Assembly (NCBI GenBank): GCA_937951625.1 | Contig: CALFBP010000006.1 | Span: forward strand, 1 to 64,000 | DNA: 64,000 nucleotides | Origin: an uncultured Thermoguttaceae bacterium | GTDB taxonomy: Bacteria; Planctomycetota; Planctomycetia; Pirellulales; Thermoguttaceae | Reading direction: 5' to 3' | Shown here: positions 35,361 to 46,600 of the stretch, piece by piece | How the letters are laid out: every line of letters begins with the position of its first letter | Numbering within the stretch: the stretch's first letter is position 1 | Position numbers and translations under genes: made by a program | Notes under the pieces: model-generated | The model's input: only the letters and a program-made list of their open reading frames with translations | Database searches by the model: none | What the model was told of the DNA's origin: nothing

Positions 35361-37085
35361 TCAGGTTTGCGGTACGAACCCGCGGTCCGGGCCGACGTAA
35401 GCCAAATAAGAAAAATCGTAGGGGTCGCGCACAGGGGGCGTCTTGGGGAAGTTGTCGTGCGGTGGAGGCGAGGGGCATTGCCATTCCATCGAGCCCCCGC
35501 CCCAAGGATTCGCCGGCGCCGGCCGACCCCGCCACAACGAATGCAGCAAACAAATCGCCGCCGCTACCAAACCGACGGCTGTGGTGTAGGCCCCGATGGT
35601 CGAAAGCAGGTTGAGCAAGGCGAACTCGGGATGGCTGTCCAAGAGTCCCGAGTAATCGTAATACCGGCGGGGCATTCCTCGGGTGCCTAAAAGGAATTGG
35701 GGAAAGAACGTCAGGTTGAATCCCACGAAAATGATGAAACACGCCCAACGCCCCGCCACGTCGCTGAACATCCGCCCGGTCATCTTGGGCCACCAGTAGT
35801 GAAGCCCTGCCAAAAAGGCTATCAGGGTCCCGCCAAACATCACATAGTGGAAATGGGCGACCACGAAGTAGGTGTCGGTCAGATGGACGTCGACCGAGAG
35901 CGTGCCCAGAAACAATCCCGTCAGTCCCCCGATGCCGAACAAAAAGATGAACGCCAAGGCGTAGCACATCGGCGTGGCCAGGCCGATCGACCCCTTGTAC
36001 ATCGTGGCCAGCCAGTTGAACACCTTGATCGCCGAGGGGATCGAGACGCTGAACGTCAAGGCGCTGAACACCATGGCCGCCAAGGGCGTCATGCCGCTGA
36101 CGAACATGTGGTGGCCCCACACCAAGAAGCCCAACAAGGCGATCGCCACACTGCTGAAGGCGATGAACTGGTAGCCGAAGATGTGCTTGCGGCTGAAAAC
36201 GGAGACCACCTCGCTGATGATGCCCATGCCGGGCAGGATCATGATGTAGACGGCCGGGTGGGAGTAGAACCAGAAGAAATGCTGAAACAAGATGGGATTG
36301 CCGCCATACTTGGGGTCGAAAAACCCTAGGCCCATCAGACGTTCCGCCGCCAACAGCAACAAGGTGATTCCCAGCACCGGCGTCGCCAGGACCTGTATGA
36401 TGGCCGTCGCGTAAAGGCTCCATACAAATAAGGGCATTTTGAACCAAGTCATCCCGGCCGGGCGGAGCTTGTGGACGGTAACGATGAAGTTGATGCCCGT
36501 GAAGATCGAGCTGAACCCCAGGATGAACGCCCCGAGGACCGCAGTGACGACCGCTGAATTGGTGCTGGTGCTATAAGGCGTGTAGAAGGTCCAGCCCGTG
36601 TCCAACCCGCCGGTGTGCAACGTGACCACGAAAAATATCGCCCCGAAAAGCCAAAGGTAGAAGCTGGCCAGATTGAGCCGGGGAAAGGCCACGTCCTTGG
36701 CCCCCAGCATCAGCGGCAAGACGAAGTTGCCGAGCACGGCGGGGATGCCGGGGATGATGACCAAAAAGATCATCACCGCCCCGTGCAGCGTGAACATGTG
36801 GTTATACAGGTCGCGCCCCGTGGTGCTGGAAGGCGCGATGGCGACCATGTTCTCCGCCGCTTGCTCGGCCGGTGAGGCCTCGCTGGCAGCGTCGGGGAAG
36901 CCCATGATGGTCGGGCCGGGCGTGGCCAATTCGGTCCGCACGATCAAGGCGAAGATCCCGCCTAGCAAAAAAGACCCCAAAATCCCCACCATGTACATGA
37001 TCCCGATCCGCTTGTGATCCAGAGTCAAGGCCCAGGACCAGAAGCCGCGGGTGTGGGTCAGATAGCTATCGGAGGCGCCAGACAT
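35361..37085 (-). CDS. ctaD: Cytochrome c oxidase subunit I (A2 type)
   Basis: Subunit I holds heme a, heme a3 and CuB and reduces oxygen to water while pumping protons. The 574-residue protein has twelve membrane helices; haem and copper ligands appear in HTGGLDT... (helix), [26 protein letters not shown] and [12 protein letters not shown]. The YSHPAVY sequence lacks the Glu of the A1 D-channel (HPEVY) and instead has the Tyr-Ser of the A2 subfamily. ATG 37085 was preferred to GTG 37094. It follows coxB by 124 bases. The operon context makes it the terminal oxidase partner of alternative complex III. Confidence 0.96.
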   Translation of the reverse strand: MSGASDSYLTHTRGFWSWALTLDHKRIGIMYMVGILGSFLLGGIFALIVRTELATPGPTIMGFPDAASEASPAEQAAENMVAIAPSSTTGRDLYNHMFTLHGAVMIFLVIIPGIPAVLGNFVLPLMLGAKDVAFPRLNLASFYLWLFGAIFFVVTLHTGGLDTGWTFYTPYSTSTNSAVVTAVLGAFILGFSSIFTGINFIVTVHKLRPAGMTWFKMPLFVWSLYATAIIQVLATPVLGITLLLLAAERLMGLGFFDPKYGGNPILFQHFFWFYSHPAVYIMILPGMGIISEVVSVFSRKHIFGYQFIAFSSVAIALLGFLVWGHHMFVSGMTPLAAMVFSALTFSVSIPSAIKVFNWLATMYKGSIGLATPMCYALAFIFLFGIGGLTGLFLGTLSVDVHLTDTYFVVAHFHYVMFGGTLIAFLAGLHYWWPKMTGRMFSDVAGRWACFIIFVGFNLTFFPQFLLGTRGMPRRYYDYSGLLDSHPEFALLNLLSTIGAYTTAVGLVAAAICLLHSLWRGRPAPANPWGGGSMEWQCPSPPPHDNFPKTPPVRDPYDFSYLAYVGPDRGFVPQT

Positions 37086-37209
37086 CAACTTCACTCAGTG
37101 TTTATCAAATGTTCCTCAAGACGTTTCCCAGCCGCAACCGTGCTGTCGGCGGCCGTCGCCGGGCGCATGGGCACGGAATGCCGTTGCGCGAGCGGTTCGT
37201 TTTGGCCCT

Positions 37210-38214
37210 TTACTTGAGCGTCTTGATATATTCGATCAAAGCCGTGATCTGCTCGTCGGAGAGTTGGCCTTTGTACACAGTCATCTGGTCCGGATACCCC
37301 TTACGGATCTTGGCCGAGGGATTGAGGATCGACTCGCGGATGTAATTGTCGTCGACCAAGGTGGGTGGGGCGTTCTCGAACTCATGAATCTGACCATAAA
37401 TCCCTTTGAAACTCGGTCCGACTTTGCGCGTGCCATCGATCGAATGACACACGGCACAACCGCCCGGGGCGTAGAGGTACAACTCGCGGCCCAATTCCAC
37501 GGGCGAAAGGTTTTGACGCCGTTTTTGGGCCTCTTGAAGCCAAGCCTCGAACTCGCCCGGCCGGTGGACGATCACTTTAGCCAACATCTCCGAGTGACTC
37601 GTGCCGCAGTATTCGGCACAAAGCAAATCATATTCGCCCGGCCGCGTAGCCGTGAACCACATAGTGGTGTAGCGGTCGGGCAGCAGGTCTTGCTTGATGC
37701 GGAAGGCGGGAATAAACAGGCTGTGGATCACGTCCTTCGACGACATGGTCAATTTGACGGGGACGTCGATCGGCACATGGAGGTTCGTATCCACGTAGCC
37801 GTTGGGGTATTGAAAGCTCCAGTTCCACTTCTGGCCGGATACCCGAATTTCATAAGCTCCTCGTGGGGGTGTCCGCATGTCGATGTAACCGGCAAACCCC
37901 AGCCCGAACATCGCGATCACCAACAACAGCGGAATGCCGCTCCAAGTGAGCTCCAAAGCAAGGTGATGGTGAGGCGACCGCTGTGGCCCCAGGCCCTCGC
38001 GCCGTCGATAGCGAATGACGAAAAACGTCATCAACGTCACGATGAGCAGGAAGAAAAAGGTCGAGACATACAAAATGAAATAGAACGCCCGGTCCACCCA
38101 AATCGCCGAGGTCGCGCTGGGCGGCGGCATCCAGAACGAGCCCCCCGACTGACCAAAAATCAGCCCAGCCGCGGTTCGGGTTCCTAGTGAAAGATTCCAA
38201 GGCAGAAATGTCAT
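37210..38214 (-). CDS. ctaC: Cytochrome c oxidase subunit II with cytochrome c
   Basis: Subunit II receives electrons at its CuA site and passes them to heme a. The 334-residue protein has two N-terminal helices (about 40-67 and 90-110), a cupredoxin domain with CuA ligands His164, Cys199, Glu201, Cys203, His207 and Met210 (CAEYCGTSHSEM), and a C-terminal cytochrome c domain with CAVCH at 253-257. This fusion defines a caa3-type oxidase. Met29 is an alternative, more typical start, since the preceding residues are not family-like. It lies 36 bases downstream of the SCO gene on the same strand. Confidence 0.95.
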   Translation of the reverse strand: MTFLPWNLSLGTRTAAGLIFGQSGGSFWMPPPSATSAIWVDRAFYFILYVSTFFFLLIVTLMTFFVIRYRRREGLGPQRSPHHHLALELTWSGIPLLLVIAMFGLGFAGYIDMRTPPRGAYEIRVSGQKWNWSFQYPNGYVDTNLHVPIDVPVKLTMSSKDVIHSLFIPAFRIKQDLLPDRYTTMWFTATRPGEYDLLCAEYCGTSHSEMLAKVIVHRPGEFEAWLQEAQKRRQNLSPVELGRELYLYAPGGCAVCHSIDGTRKVGPSFKGIYGQIHEFENAPPTLVDDNYIRESILNPSAKIRKGYPDQMTVYKGQLSDEQITALIEYIKTLK

Positions 38215-38250
38215 AAGACGTCAGCCTCCGGCAAGATGCCGGCGATCGAA

Positions 38251-39168
38251 TCAGGGTTCCGCAGGGCTGGGCTCTGAGGCAGGCGACACCGCGTTCTCGT
38301 CGGAACTGCCGCCGGCGTGCTTCGTTTTCCGCCACTCGCGTCGCCAGAACACCGCTAGCACGCTGCCTAGCACCACCAAGGTGACCACGCCGCCCAACCG
38401 AACGATCTTCACCGCCGCAGGCCCGTAGCGGCCCGCCTCGGCATCGTAATAGTAGCAGTTCAACAGCAGCCGTTCGACGGTCGTGCCGATCTTGCCCTGC
38501 GAGGCCTCGAGCAGCGCGAACCGCAAGGTCTGCGGATTGTACTCGATGCCATAGAGATATCGGGAAACGCGGCCTGTTGGCGTAAGGATCATGGTGACCG
38601 CGGTGTGGGCGAACTGTTTCGTTTCAGGCACATACACGTAGCCGAATCCCACGGCCGCGGCAAGCCGTTGGATGTCTGGCTCTTTGCCCACCAGGCAATG
38701 CCAGCCTTCCTCCGCTTTGGGCCGGTTGTAAACGGCCAGATACTTCTCCTTCGTGGCTTGGGCCCGCTGGGGCGATTCCTCCGGGTCGATGCTGACGGTG
38801 ATCATCTGGAACTTGTCGCCGATGTCCCAATCCAGTCGCTGCAACGCCTCGAACACGCCGTTGAGCTGAAGGCTGCACAACCGTGCACAGTTCGAGTAGT
38901 TCAACGTGAGGATCACCGGCCGCTTGCCGTCGAAATACTGCGCTAGAGTCACCGGCGTGCCGGAAGATTCGACAAAGGGAATGTCCAACGGCACCTGTTC
39001 GTCCAACCGTTCGGTCACGCCAACCTTTTCCAGGTCCTTGGGCTTGGGTTCGATGCGGTCGATCGCCCAAACCGAGGAACTGCTGGCCAAGAGGACGCAG
39101 CACACCACGAACGCGCCCGCCGAACGCAGCCTCTTCCGTTGCCCGCCGCTGGATTCAGCGCTTCGCAT
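38251..39168 (-). CDS. SCO1/SenC copper chaperone
   Basis: SCO proteins deliver copper to CuA in subunit II. The 305-residue protein has a signal or anchor at residues 15-35, a thioredoxin fold with the copper pair Cys94 and Cys98 (NCARLC) and the third ligand His188 (QFAHTAVTMIL). A second hydrophobic helix near the C-terminus (about 260-285, GGVVTLVVLGSVLAVFW) would anchor it to the inner membrane, which is unusual for SCO proteins with a single N-terminal anchor. The start overlaps the small membrane-protein gene by 14 bases, so translation is coupled. Confidence 0.92.
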   Translation of the reverse strand: MRSAESSGGQRKRLRSAGAFVVCCVLLASSSSVWAIDRIEPKPKDLEKVGVTERLDEQVPLDIPFVESSGTPVTLAQYFDGKRPVILTLNYSNCARLCSLQLNGVFEALQRLDWDIGDKFQMITVSIDPEESPQRAQATKEKYLAVYNRPKAEEGWHCLVGKEPDIQRLAAAVGFGYVYVPETKQFAHTAVTMILTPTGRVSRYLYGIEYNPQTLRFALLEASQGKIGTTVERLLLNCYYYDAEAGRYGPAAVKIVRLGGVVTLVVLGSVLAVFWRREWRKTKHAGGSSDENAVSPASEPSPAEP

Positions 39169-39457
39169 GAGCCTTCCCTCCTTCGCGCACCACGAGTTCC
39201 ATGGCGATGTCGATGGGGATCGACACCACGCCCTTTTCGCGGTCGATCCATTGACATTGCAGGAGCTTGTCTTGCTGCCGGCTCATCGCCGCTTGCGTTT
39301 CGATCAGCGGGGGATTCACTTCTTTTTCGACAAATTGCGCGGCGACGGCATGATAATAAACGACTTGCAGGGCGAGGACGATGACCAACACGGAGATTGC
39401 GCCCACCGCGCCCGCCAAGGCGATTTTCCAGGTCTTGATGTCGTCGCTCTGGACCAT
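39155..39457 (-). CDS. Small membrane protein of Act-Cox operon
   Basis: This 100-residue protein has one membrane helix near the N-terminus (about 10-35, KIALAGAVGAISVLVIVLAL) and a periplasmic tail with a conserved-looking QWIDREKGVVSIPIDIAMELVV segment. I have no family name for it. Proteins of this size between actF and sco or cox genes are recalled from related clusters, suggesting an assembly or structural role, which is inference. AGGGAGG lies six bases before ATG 39457, so the gene is real. Its 3' end overlaps sco by 14 bases. Confidence 0.75.
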   Translation of the reverse strand: MVQSDDIKTWKIALAGAVGAISVLVIVLALQVVYYHAVAAQFVEKEVNPPLIETQAAMSRQQDKLLQCQWIDREKGVVSIPIDIAMELVVREGGKAHAKR

Positions 39458-39590
39458 CGTTTGCCTCCCTAGGAGGTAGCCAACGCTACGCCCGCCCGGC
39501 GGCGTCCCAAACGCCCGATCGTGACGAACGCGAAGGTCTTCCTACCCACCAGTGCTACGTTCCTCCGTCCGCTATCGAACTTCTCCGACC

Positions 39591-40817
39591 TTAAAAATTC
39601 TCGAAGGCCAAGGATTCCGCCAGTCGCGGGTCACGCAGGGGCACGAGGGGACGCTCCACGGCGCGTCGCAGGACGCTGGCCAGATAGAAACACACCAGCG
39701 AAACGGTCAGGCAAAGGTCGATCGGGCCCCAGGGCGATCCTTCCCGCTTTAAGCCGGGCATGGCCAACCAGGATACGTCGATCCAATGGAATACCAGCAG
39801 CCATGCGGCCCAAAAACCGAGGATTGCCTTGTTCCGCTTTGCTTCCCGCGATAGCAAGCCGAAAAACGGCAACACCAGATGTCCCACTACGAGAGCCAAA
39901 GACACGTAGAGCCAAGCCCCCGTCTGCCGATCGCGATACCAGGTGGTTTCCTCGGGAATGTTCGCGTACCAGATCAACAGGTATTGCGAGAAGGCGATGT
40001 AGGCCCAAAACACCACGGCGGCGAACAGCAGCTTGCCGAGATCGTGGTAATGCTCCACGGTGATCACTTCCTTCAACCGGCCGGACGCTTGGAGGCCCAT
40101 CGCCAACAAAATCCACAGGGCAACTGCGCCGACAAAGGCCCCAGAATAATAATAGACCCCGTAGATGGTGCTGGTCCAGCGGGCGTCGAGCGACATCAGC
40201 CAGTCGAAGGACGCGAACGTGACAGTCAAGCCGAGCAGCAAGATCGCCGGCCCACTGGCACGCTCCATGCGATTCGTCAAGCGAGGGTCGCCGGTGGAAT
40301 CTTGTTCCGCCGAAGTTTCCAGGAAGAATCGGGCCACCAGCCACCAAACCAGAAAGTACCCCGCGGCGCGAATGGTGAAGAATACCGGATTCAAATAAGG
40401 TGCCTTGTGACGCAAGAGTTCGTCATGCTCGACGGCATGCCGATCTGCCCATTCATAAAGACTCGAACTGCCCCAGAGGAGCGGCAGCACGATCGGCAGG
40501 AACAGAATGACCATCAAGGGAACATGGCCGGCCAATACTTCGGCAAGCCGGCGGACCACCACGCCCCAACCCGCCCGGGAAACGTGGAGCAAGAGCACCA
40601 ACAAAAGGGAGCCGAGTACCATGCCCAGGACATAACAGAAGCTCGTCAGGTAGGCACGAAAGAACAGTGGGATCCCATCCGGCCAGGCGACGCCTAACGC
40701 ACAGCCAATGACCAAGGCAGCGGCCCCAACGATCCGCAGACCGGCCAGGATCCGCGGGGAGATACCCTCGAGCGTGATTTGCTGGGGAGCGAGTTCGACG
40801 GAAGGCTGGGAGGTCAT
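39591..40817 (-). CDS. actF: Alternative complex III, ActF
   Basis: ActF is an integral NrfD-like subunit of alternative complex III, the quinol:cytochrome c oxidoreductase that replaces bc1. The 408-residue protein has about ten membrane helices, beginning ILAGLRIVGAAALVIGC. ATG 40817 was chosen because its bases ATGA overlap the stop codon of actDE by four bases; an upstream frame to 40925 has no family support. It is the last complex III gene in the operon and precedes the small membrane protein by 133 bases. Confidence 0.92.
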   Translation of the reverse strand: MTSQPSVELAPQQITLEGISPRILAGLRIVGAAALVIGCALGVAWPDGIPLFFRAYLTSFCYVLGMVLGSLLLVLLLHVSRAGWGVVVRRLAEVLAGHVPLMVILFLPIVLPLLWGSSSLYEWADRHAVEHDELLRHKAPYLNPVFFTIRAAGYFLVWWLVARFFLETSAEQDSTGDPRLTNRMERASGPAILLLGLTVTFASFDWLMSLDARWTSTIYGVYYYSGAFVGAVALWILLAMGLQASGRLKEVITVEHYHDLGKLLFAAVVFWAYIAFSQYLLIWYANIPEETTWYRDRQTGAWLYVSLALVVGHLVLPFFGLLSREAKRNKAILGFWAAWLLVFHWIDVSWLAMPGLKREGSPWGPIDLCLTVSLVCFYLASVLRRAVERPLVPLRDPRLAESLAFENF

Positions 40818-42064
40818 GGCTTGGTCGGTTCCTGAAGAAGGGCGGGCCGCAGCGCCGTGGGAACGTCGTCCAACACCGCGTTCTGGCTTCGCTGGAGGGC
40901 CCGAACGTAGAGCACGATGGCCCAACGATCCGCTACGGGGATCTGCGCCGCGTACCCGGACATGGTGTTCAGGCCGTGAGTGATCGTGTGGAACAACCGG
41001 CCCACCGGCTGCTCACGCACGTTGGACACGTGGAGCGATCGCGGCTGGACCCAACCGGGCTCTCGTCGGGCCACGGCTCGCTGGTGGGTCATTCCATCGC
41101 CCTCACCGGCAAGTCCGTGACATGGAGCGCAATAGATGTTGTACCGTTCGCGCCCCCGTTCCATCGTTTCCCGGTCTACAGGGATCGGGAACGTCGTGGC
41201 CCATTGACCGTCGATTTGGCCCTGGTAGAAATGGGCATCGAGCTGGCGTCCGCCCACGGCCATGCTATGAGGCACAGGCGGCCGCGTGGCTCGTCGATCG
41301 GCGAAAAATCGCCCTACCCCTTGGGCCTGATACCGCGGCTGAAAATCCATGTCTTGAATGATGTGCAGTCGTGGCACATCCGACGGGATCTGGCGTTGCC
41401 GGGCGATCCAGAGCGGGGGGATCAAAGCCAGCAAAGCCGCCACCACCAACCCCCACTTCAAAACCCCCGGCAGCCGTGGGGCCTCTGCTGGGGCGTAACA
41501 CACGTCCACCGCCACCGCGCCCGCCGATTCCAGCAGCGCTCGCGTCGCGCTGAGATCGAATTTCGGATCGCTCGCGGCGATCGAAATGAAGAAGCCATCC
41601 GACGTGACCCGCGCGAATCGCTTCACCGAAAACGCTGGATGCCGATACTCCGGAAGCAGATTCAGCACCAGGACCCCGCCAAATGCCGCAAAGGCGCTCA
41701 AAAGCACCATCAGCTCGAAGATGATGGGGATGTTGGCCGGCAGGCTGAAAAATGGTTTGCCGCTGACCAGGAAAGGATAGTCGATGGTATTGGTCCACCA
41801 CTGCAACAGCAAGGCCGCCGCGGCGCCCGTCAAGCCTGCACAAAATACCAGCCAAGGCAGGATCGTCGGCCGGATGCCCATGGCCCGCTCCATCCCGTGA
41901 ATCGGAAACGGGCTGTGTGCATCCCAAAGGCGATACCCAGCGTCGCGGACCTTGGTCGCGGCGGCCTTCAGCGCGTCGGGCGTACGGAACTCGGCCACCA
42001 ATCCGGCGATGACGGTGGCGGGTTCTTCCAAGCCATTTGTACTCGAGGTGGACGGTTCGATCAT
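40814..42064 (-). CDS. actDE: Alternative complex III, fused ActD-ActE
   Basis: This 416-residue protein fuses two subunits usually encoded separately. The N-terminal half (about 15-190) is ActD (DUF3341), with two membrane helices and TVIAGLVAEFRTPDAL. The C-terminal half (about 240-400) is ActE, a cytochrome c domain with CAPCHG at 312-316, a Met ligand candidate in the GYAAQIPVADRW region and a helix (about 205-222) linking the two. The fusion would place the heme beside the membrane module. It overlaps actF by four bases (ATGA). It follows actC by about 80 bases. Confidence 0.93.
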   Translation of the reverse strand: MIEPSTSSTNGLEEPATVIAGLVAEFRTPDALKAAATKVRDAGYRLWDAHSPFPIHGMERAMGIRPTILPWLVFCAGLTGAAAALLLQWWTNTIDYPFLVSGKPFFSLPANIPIIFELMVLLSAFAAFGGVLVLNLLPEYRHPAFSVKRFARVTSDGFFISIAASDPKFDLSATRALLESAGAVAVDVCYAPAEAPRLPGVLKWGLVVAALLALIPPLWIARQRQIPSDVPRLHIIQDMDFQPRYQAQGVGRFFADRRATRPPVPHSMAVGGRQLDAHFYQGQIDGQWATTFPIPVDRETMERGRERYNIYCAPCHGLAGEGDGMTHQRAVARREPGWVQPRSLHVSNVREQPVGRLFHTITHGLNTMSGYAAQIPVADRWAIVLYVRALQRSQNAVLDDVPTALRPALLQEPTKP

Positions 42065-42143
42065 CGGTTAACAACTCTCGCCATTCGCCAAGCGACGTTT
42101 TGCGCCACCCCGGGCAATCGCCGCGGAGATCCTGCATTCTTTC

Positions 42144-43544
42144 CTAATGTCGATGTCCGCTCCCGTGGGCCGCTGGCAGCACGGCCTTGACCTCGGCCAT
42201 GGCGACCATCGGCAAATAACGGCAAAACAGGAGGAACAAGGTAAAGAACAACCCGAAGCTCCCGGCCAACATGCCCAAGTCGACCCAGGTGGGCTTGTAG
42301 ATTTCCCAACTCGAAGGCAAAAAGTCTCGACTCAGCGACACGACGATGATCACGAAGCGTTCCATCCACATGCCGACATTGACCAGCACAGCCACGAGCA
42401 CCATCCGCCACGGTGAAGTCCGCCACGACTTGAACCAGAACAACTGCGGGACCACCACATTGCAAAAGACCATGGTCCAATAACACCACGCATACGGCCC
42501 CACGGCCCGGTTCACCATCGCGAACCACTCATACTGGTTCCCGCTGTACCAGCTTGCGAAGACTTCCAAGGCGTAGGCATAGCCCACCATGCAGCCGGTG
42601 GCCAGGATGAACTTGTTCATGTTCTCCAGATGGCGGATAGTGATCAGGTCCTTCAGCCCGAAAAAAGCCCGGGCAGGCACCATCAGCGTGACCACCATGG
42701 CGAAGCCGCTGAAGATCGCCCCGGCCACGAAGTAGGGCGGGAAGAGGGTGACGTGCCAACCCGGCAACTGGGCCACGGCGAAATCGGTGCTCACCACCGA
42801 GTGGACCGAAAGGACCAACGGTGTGGAGAGCGCGGCCAAAAGCAAGTAGGCCCGTTCATAACGATGCCATTGCCGGGCGGAGCCGCGCCAGCCCAAGGCA
42901 AACAGGCCGTAGAGCAGCTTGCGGACTGTTCCCGTGGCCCGATCTCGCAGCGTCGCCAAATCTGGAATCATCCCTAGATACCAAAACAATAGCGACACCG
43001 TCCCGTAGGTGCTTACCGCCACTACGTCCCAAACCAAGGGGCTGCGAAAATTGGGCCACATCCCCATTTGGTTGGGATAGGGAAAGAGCCAGTATTCCAC
43101 CCACACCCGGCCCACGTGAAGGGCTGGGAACAGCCCAGCGCAGATCACCGCGAAAATCGTCATCGCCTCCGCGGCCCGATTGATGCTCGTTCGCCACTTC
43201 TGACGGAACAAGAACAAGATGGCCGAGATCAACGTGCCGGCGTGACCGATCCCGATCCAAAACACGAAGTTCACGATGTCGAAGGCCCAAGCCACGGGGA
43301 CATTATTGCCCCACACGCCAATGCCCGTGGACACCAAATAAACCACCAGCAAAAAGAACACGCCTGTCCAAGCCACGGCGATGGCGAAGGCGATGTACCA
43401 TCCCAACGGCGGACGAGGTCGCTCCACCACGCGACAGACCGTTTCCGTGATCGTCTGGAAGTTCTGACCAGGCGTGGTCAAGGGCGCCCGAACGGTCGGG
43501 TCGTCGCTCGTGTTGTCAAAGGCTGGGAAGGCAACAGAACTCAT
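42144..43544 (-). CDS. actC: Alternative complex III, ActC
   Basis: ActC is the second NrfD-type membrane subunit and is the likely quinol-binding partner of the Fe-S subunit ActB. The 466-residue protein has about ten membrane helices with the NrfD segments [18 protein letters not shown] and [23 protein letters not shown] 43544 follows GGAAG by six bases; the TTG at 43550 is unlikely. It is 81 bases behind actB and 79 bases before actDE. Confidence 0.93.
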   Translation of the reverse strand: MSSVAFPAFDNTSDDPTVRAPLTTPGQNFQTITETVCRVVERPRPPLGWYIAFAIAVAWTGVFFLLVVYLVSTGIGVWGNNVPVAWAFDIVNFVFWIGIGHAGTLISAILFLFRQKWRTSINRAAEAMTIFAVICAGLFPALHVGRVWVEYWLFPYPNQMGMWPNFRSPLVWDVVAVSTYGTVSLLFWYLGMIPDLATLRDRATGTVRKLLYGLFALGWRGSARQWHRYERAYLLLAALSTPLVLSVHSVVSTDFAVAQLPGWHVTLFPPYFVAGAIFSGFAMVVTLMVPARAFFGLKDLITIRHLENMNKFILATGCMVGYAYALEVFASWYSGNQYEWFAMVNRAVGPYAWCYWTMVFCNVVVPQLFWFKSWRTSPWRMVLVAVLVNVGMWMERFVIIVVSLSRDFLPSSWEIYKPTWVDLGMLAGSFGLFFTLFLLFCRYLPMVAMAEVKAVLPAAHGSGHRH

Positions 43545-43625
43545 GCTCAACTTCCAGCTCCAACTCGGATTTCGGCGGTTCTTCCGCTTTCACGCGAAGG
43601 GAGGGAACGTTCCCGCTTCTTGCGT

Positions 43626-46600
43626 TTAGGTGAACTTAAGGGCAAGGCTCTCCACGTCCGGGTTCGGGTTTCGGATCACGGCCAGATAGCTCGTTCGTGG
43701 CTTCACGTTCAGCTCGGCGAGGATTTCGTAAGCCCGATCGGCCTGGCGAAGCTGGGCCACTCGGCTGGGCCGTCCTTGATCGTCCTTATAATTCAAGTCC
43801 CCGAAAACGATCGCTTGCGTGGGGCAAACCTGTTGGCAAGCGGTCTGAATCGCGCCGTCCGGGATCGACACACGGCGGTTTTTGGCGTCGATCTTGGCTG
43901 CCTGGATCCGCTGCACGCAGAACGTGCATTTTTCCATCACCCCTCGGCTCCGCACCGTGACCTCGGGATTGAGGACCATCTTGCGAACTTCGTTCTCGGG
44001 ATCTTCGAGGTCCTTGCGGTAATTGAAGAAATTGAACCGGCGGACCTTGTAGGGGCAGTTGTTCGAACAGTACCGCGTCCCCACGCAGCGGTTATAGACC
44101 ATATCGTTGAGCCCCTCGCGGGAATGCACGGTGGCGGCCACGGGGCAGACCTGTTCGCAAGGGGCATTTTCGCACTGCTGACAGAGGATCACTTGATGGG
44201 CGGCCCGAGGATTCGCCGCGTCGCCGCGGTAATAACGATCCACCCGCAGCCAGTGCATCTCGCGGCCGCGAAGCACCCGATCCTTGCCAACGACCGGAAT
44301 GTTGTTCTCGGCCTGGCAAGCCACCACGCAGGCGCTGCATCCGATGCACTTCGACAAGTCGATCGTCATCCCCCATCGGCGGCCATCGTAGGAAAATTCC
44401 TGCCAAAGCGACTCTAGAGGCGGCAAGTGTTGCACATGCCGCGCGAAATGGGGATCGGCTTTGGATTTTTCACGATATTCGTCCAGCGTGAACTCTCGGA
44501 TCAAATCGCCGACGCGTTGGCCCCGGGCCCGCATCCCCACCACGTCGATGATCGAATGGTCCTGCGTGGTTGCCAGCGGATACGTGTCGCCAGTAGGAGT
44601 AAGCGATGCGCCGCGGGCGAATCCCATCGCCTGACTGGTTCGGAGGGGATATACATTGAAGCCCACGATGGGGGTTCCGCCTTCGAGGTCGCCGCCTACC
44701 TTGCCCGCCGCTGTCCGGCCGTAACCCAAAGCGACCACCAGCGTCCCCGAGGCCACGCCCGGCGTGACAAAAATGGGCAGCGATGCCTCGCGTCCCCCAA
44801 GGCTGAGCCTTACCACCGCGCCGTGCTCAACGCCCAGACTCGCCGCCGACGCCGGGCTGAGCAGCAAGGCATTGTCCCAAGTCAACTTCGTGATGGGATC
44901 GGGCATTTCCTGAAGCCAACCGTTGTTGGCGAAGCGGCCATCATACACCGAGGCGTCGGGAGCGAACACAACCTCCCAAGCCCCATTCCCTCGCTCCGGT
45001 GGGGAACCAAGAATTGAGGGAGCCGGCTTTCGCGCAAGCTGGGGCGTTGTCGGCGGCCAGGCCGAATCGGCCAAAAGCCCGCTTTCCAGGGCTGCCTCCC
45101 ATCGGGATTCCCAACCCTCGCCGACGATCTGTTGAAACCGTTCCCGGACCAAAGCCCGCGGGTCCACTTCCGCCTGGCCATCGAGCATCGCTAACAATTC
45201 GATCGCCGAGCGGGTGTCATACAGGGGCGCAATCAGCGGCTGAACCACGCTATACGTCCCGTCCCAGGCCCGCGCGTCGCCCCATGATTCCAAATAGTGG
45301 CTCCGCGGCAGCAGCCAAGTACAGCGGCGCGACGTCTCGTTGTCGTACAAACTCAAGTGAATTCGTGCCGGGACCTTGCCGATCGCCTCGGCGAAGCCGA
45401 CGTCGGCGGGGGCATCGTAGACCGGATTGCCGCCGAGGATCACCAGCATTTGCACCTTGCCCGCCGACATGGCCTCGCATAAAACCTTCATGGCCTCCAC
45501 GTGCGGCAAGCGATCCGGGTCGGGATCCGCGGTATACCAAACCACTGTGCCAACGTTTCCCAAAGTGGCGTTGATTTCATGGACCAGGGCGTGGACCTCG
45601 GGCGGCTGACGCGGACCGGCCACTACCGCTGTGTTCGGGCCATTCGCCTTGAGATCTCTGGCCATGGCCTGCACGAATGACAACATGAGCGCAACGTCTG
45701 CCGTGGCCGTAGCAGCCGAGGATTCCTGCGCTTCCTGAGTCGAGGAATCGGCCCGGGCGGTTGGCTCTCCGGTGGTTGCATTCTCGCCCGCCTGCCCCAC
45801 CACGGCAGCGTGCAAGGCCTTAGCGAACCAAGCGATCTCGCTACAGCGCAGCGGCACACGGTGATCAGCGACGCTGCCGGTGATCGTAAAGCTTGGTTCC
45901 ACCACGTAAAGTCGATTCATGGGGCCGGCGGCGGGATCGCGGCCCTTGCTGAAATCCCGAGCGTAACGCACCGCAGCAGGATGGACTCCCAAAACGTCCG
46001 CGTCCAAGCACACGATGACCCGGGCCTTGTCCAACGCCAACTGCGTGCGAACTACCTGACCGAAGGCCAAACGCGATCCCAAACGCTCGTTATCCCGCGA
46101 GATCGGCTCGTACTCGAACCAGGCGGCCTGCGGAAATCGTTTCAGAAGTCGATCGCGGAGACCAATCAAGGTAGGCGAACTCGATGCCTCGCTGAGAATC
46201 GCCAGGCCCGCACCTTGTGCCTTTTCCAGCTCGGCGAGTTGGGGGCGAAGCCACTCCGCGAATCGGCCCCAAGTCTGCGCGATTTCCTCTTGGCCGGTCC
46301 GGTCAACGATCCATTGCGCACGATCCGGATCATAGAGTTCGAGGATCGATGCCTGACTCCAAGCGTCGGTGGCGCCGAGGCTGGCCGGATGCTTCGGATT
46401 GCCTTCGATCTTGATTGGCCTTCCATCCACCGAGGTGACCCAGAGCCCAATTGCCGCGCCGGCCATCTCGCGGGCAGTGGCGAAGCGTTGGAACTGACCA
46501 GGCAATCGGTCGGGGGGTTGCGTGGTCAAGGGAAGAATCTCATCCTTCTTCCAACGGCAACCGTTGACCCCGGCCAACACCAACGAGGCGCCCATCAATT

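Noticed and set aside
35266-36447. 393-codon frame inside ctaD
   Set aside because: It is another frame of ctaD and reads as low-complexity.
40976-42190. 404-codon plus-strand frame opposite actDE
   Set aside because: It mirrors actDE and has no membrane or cofactor motifs.
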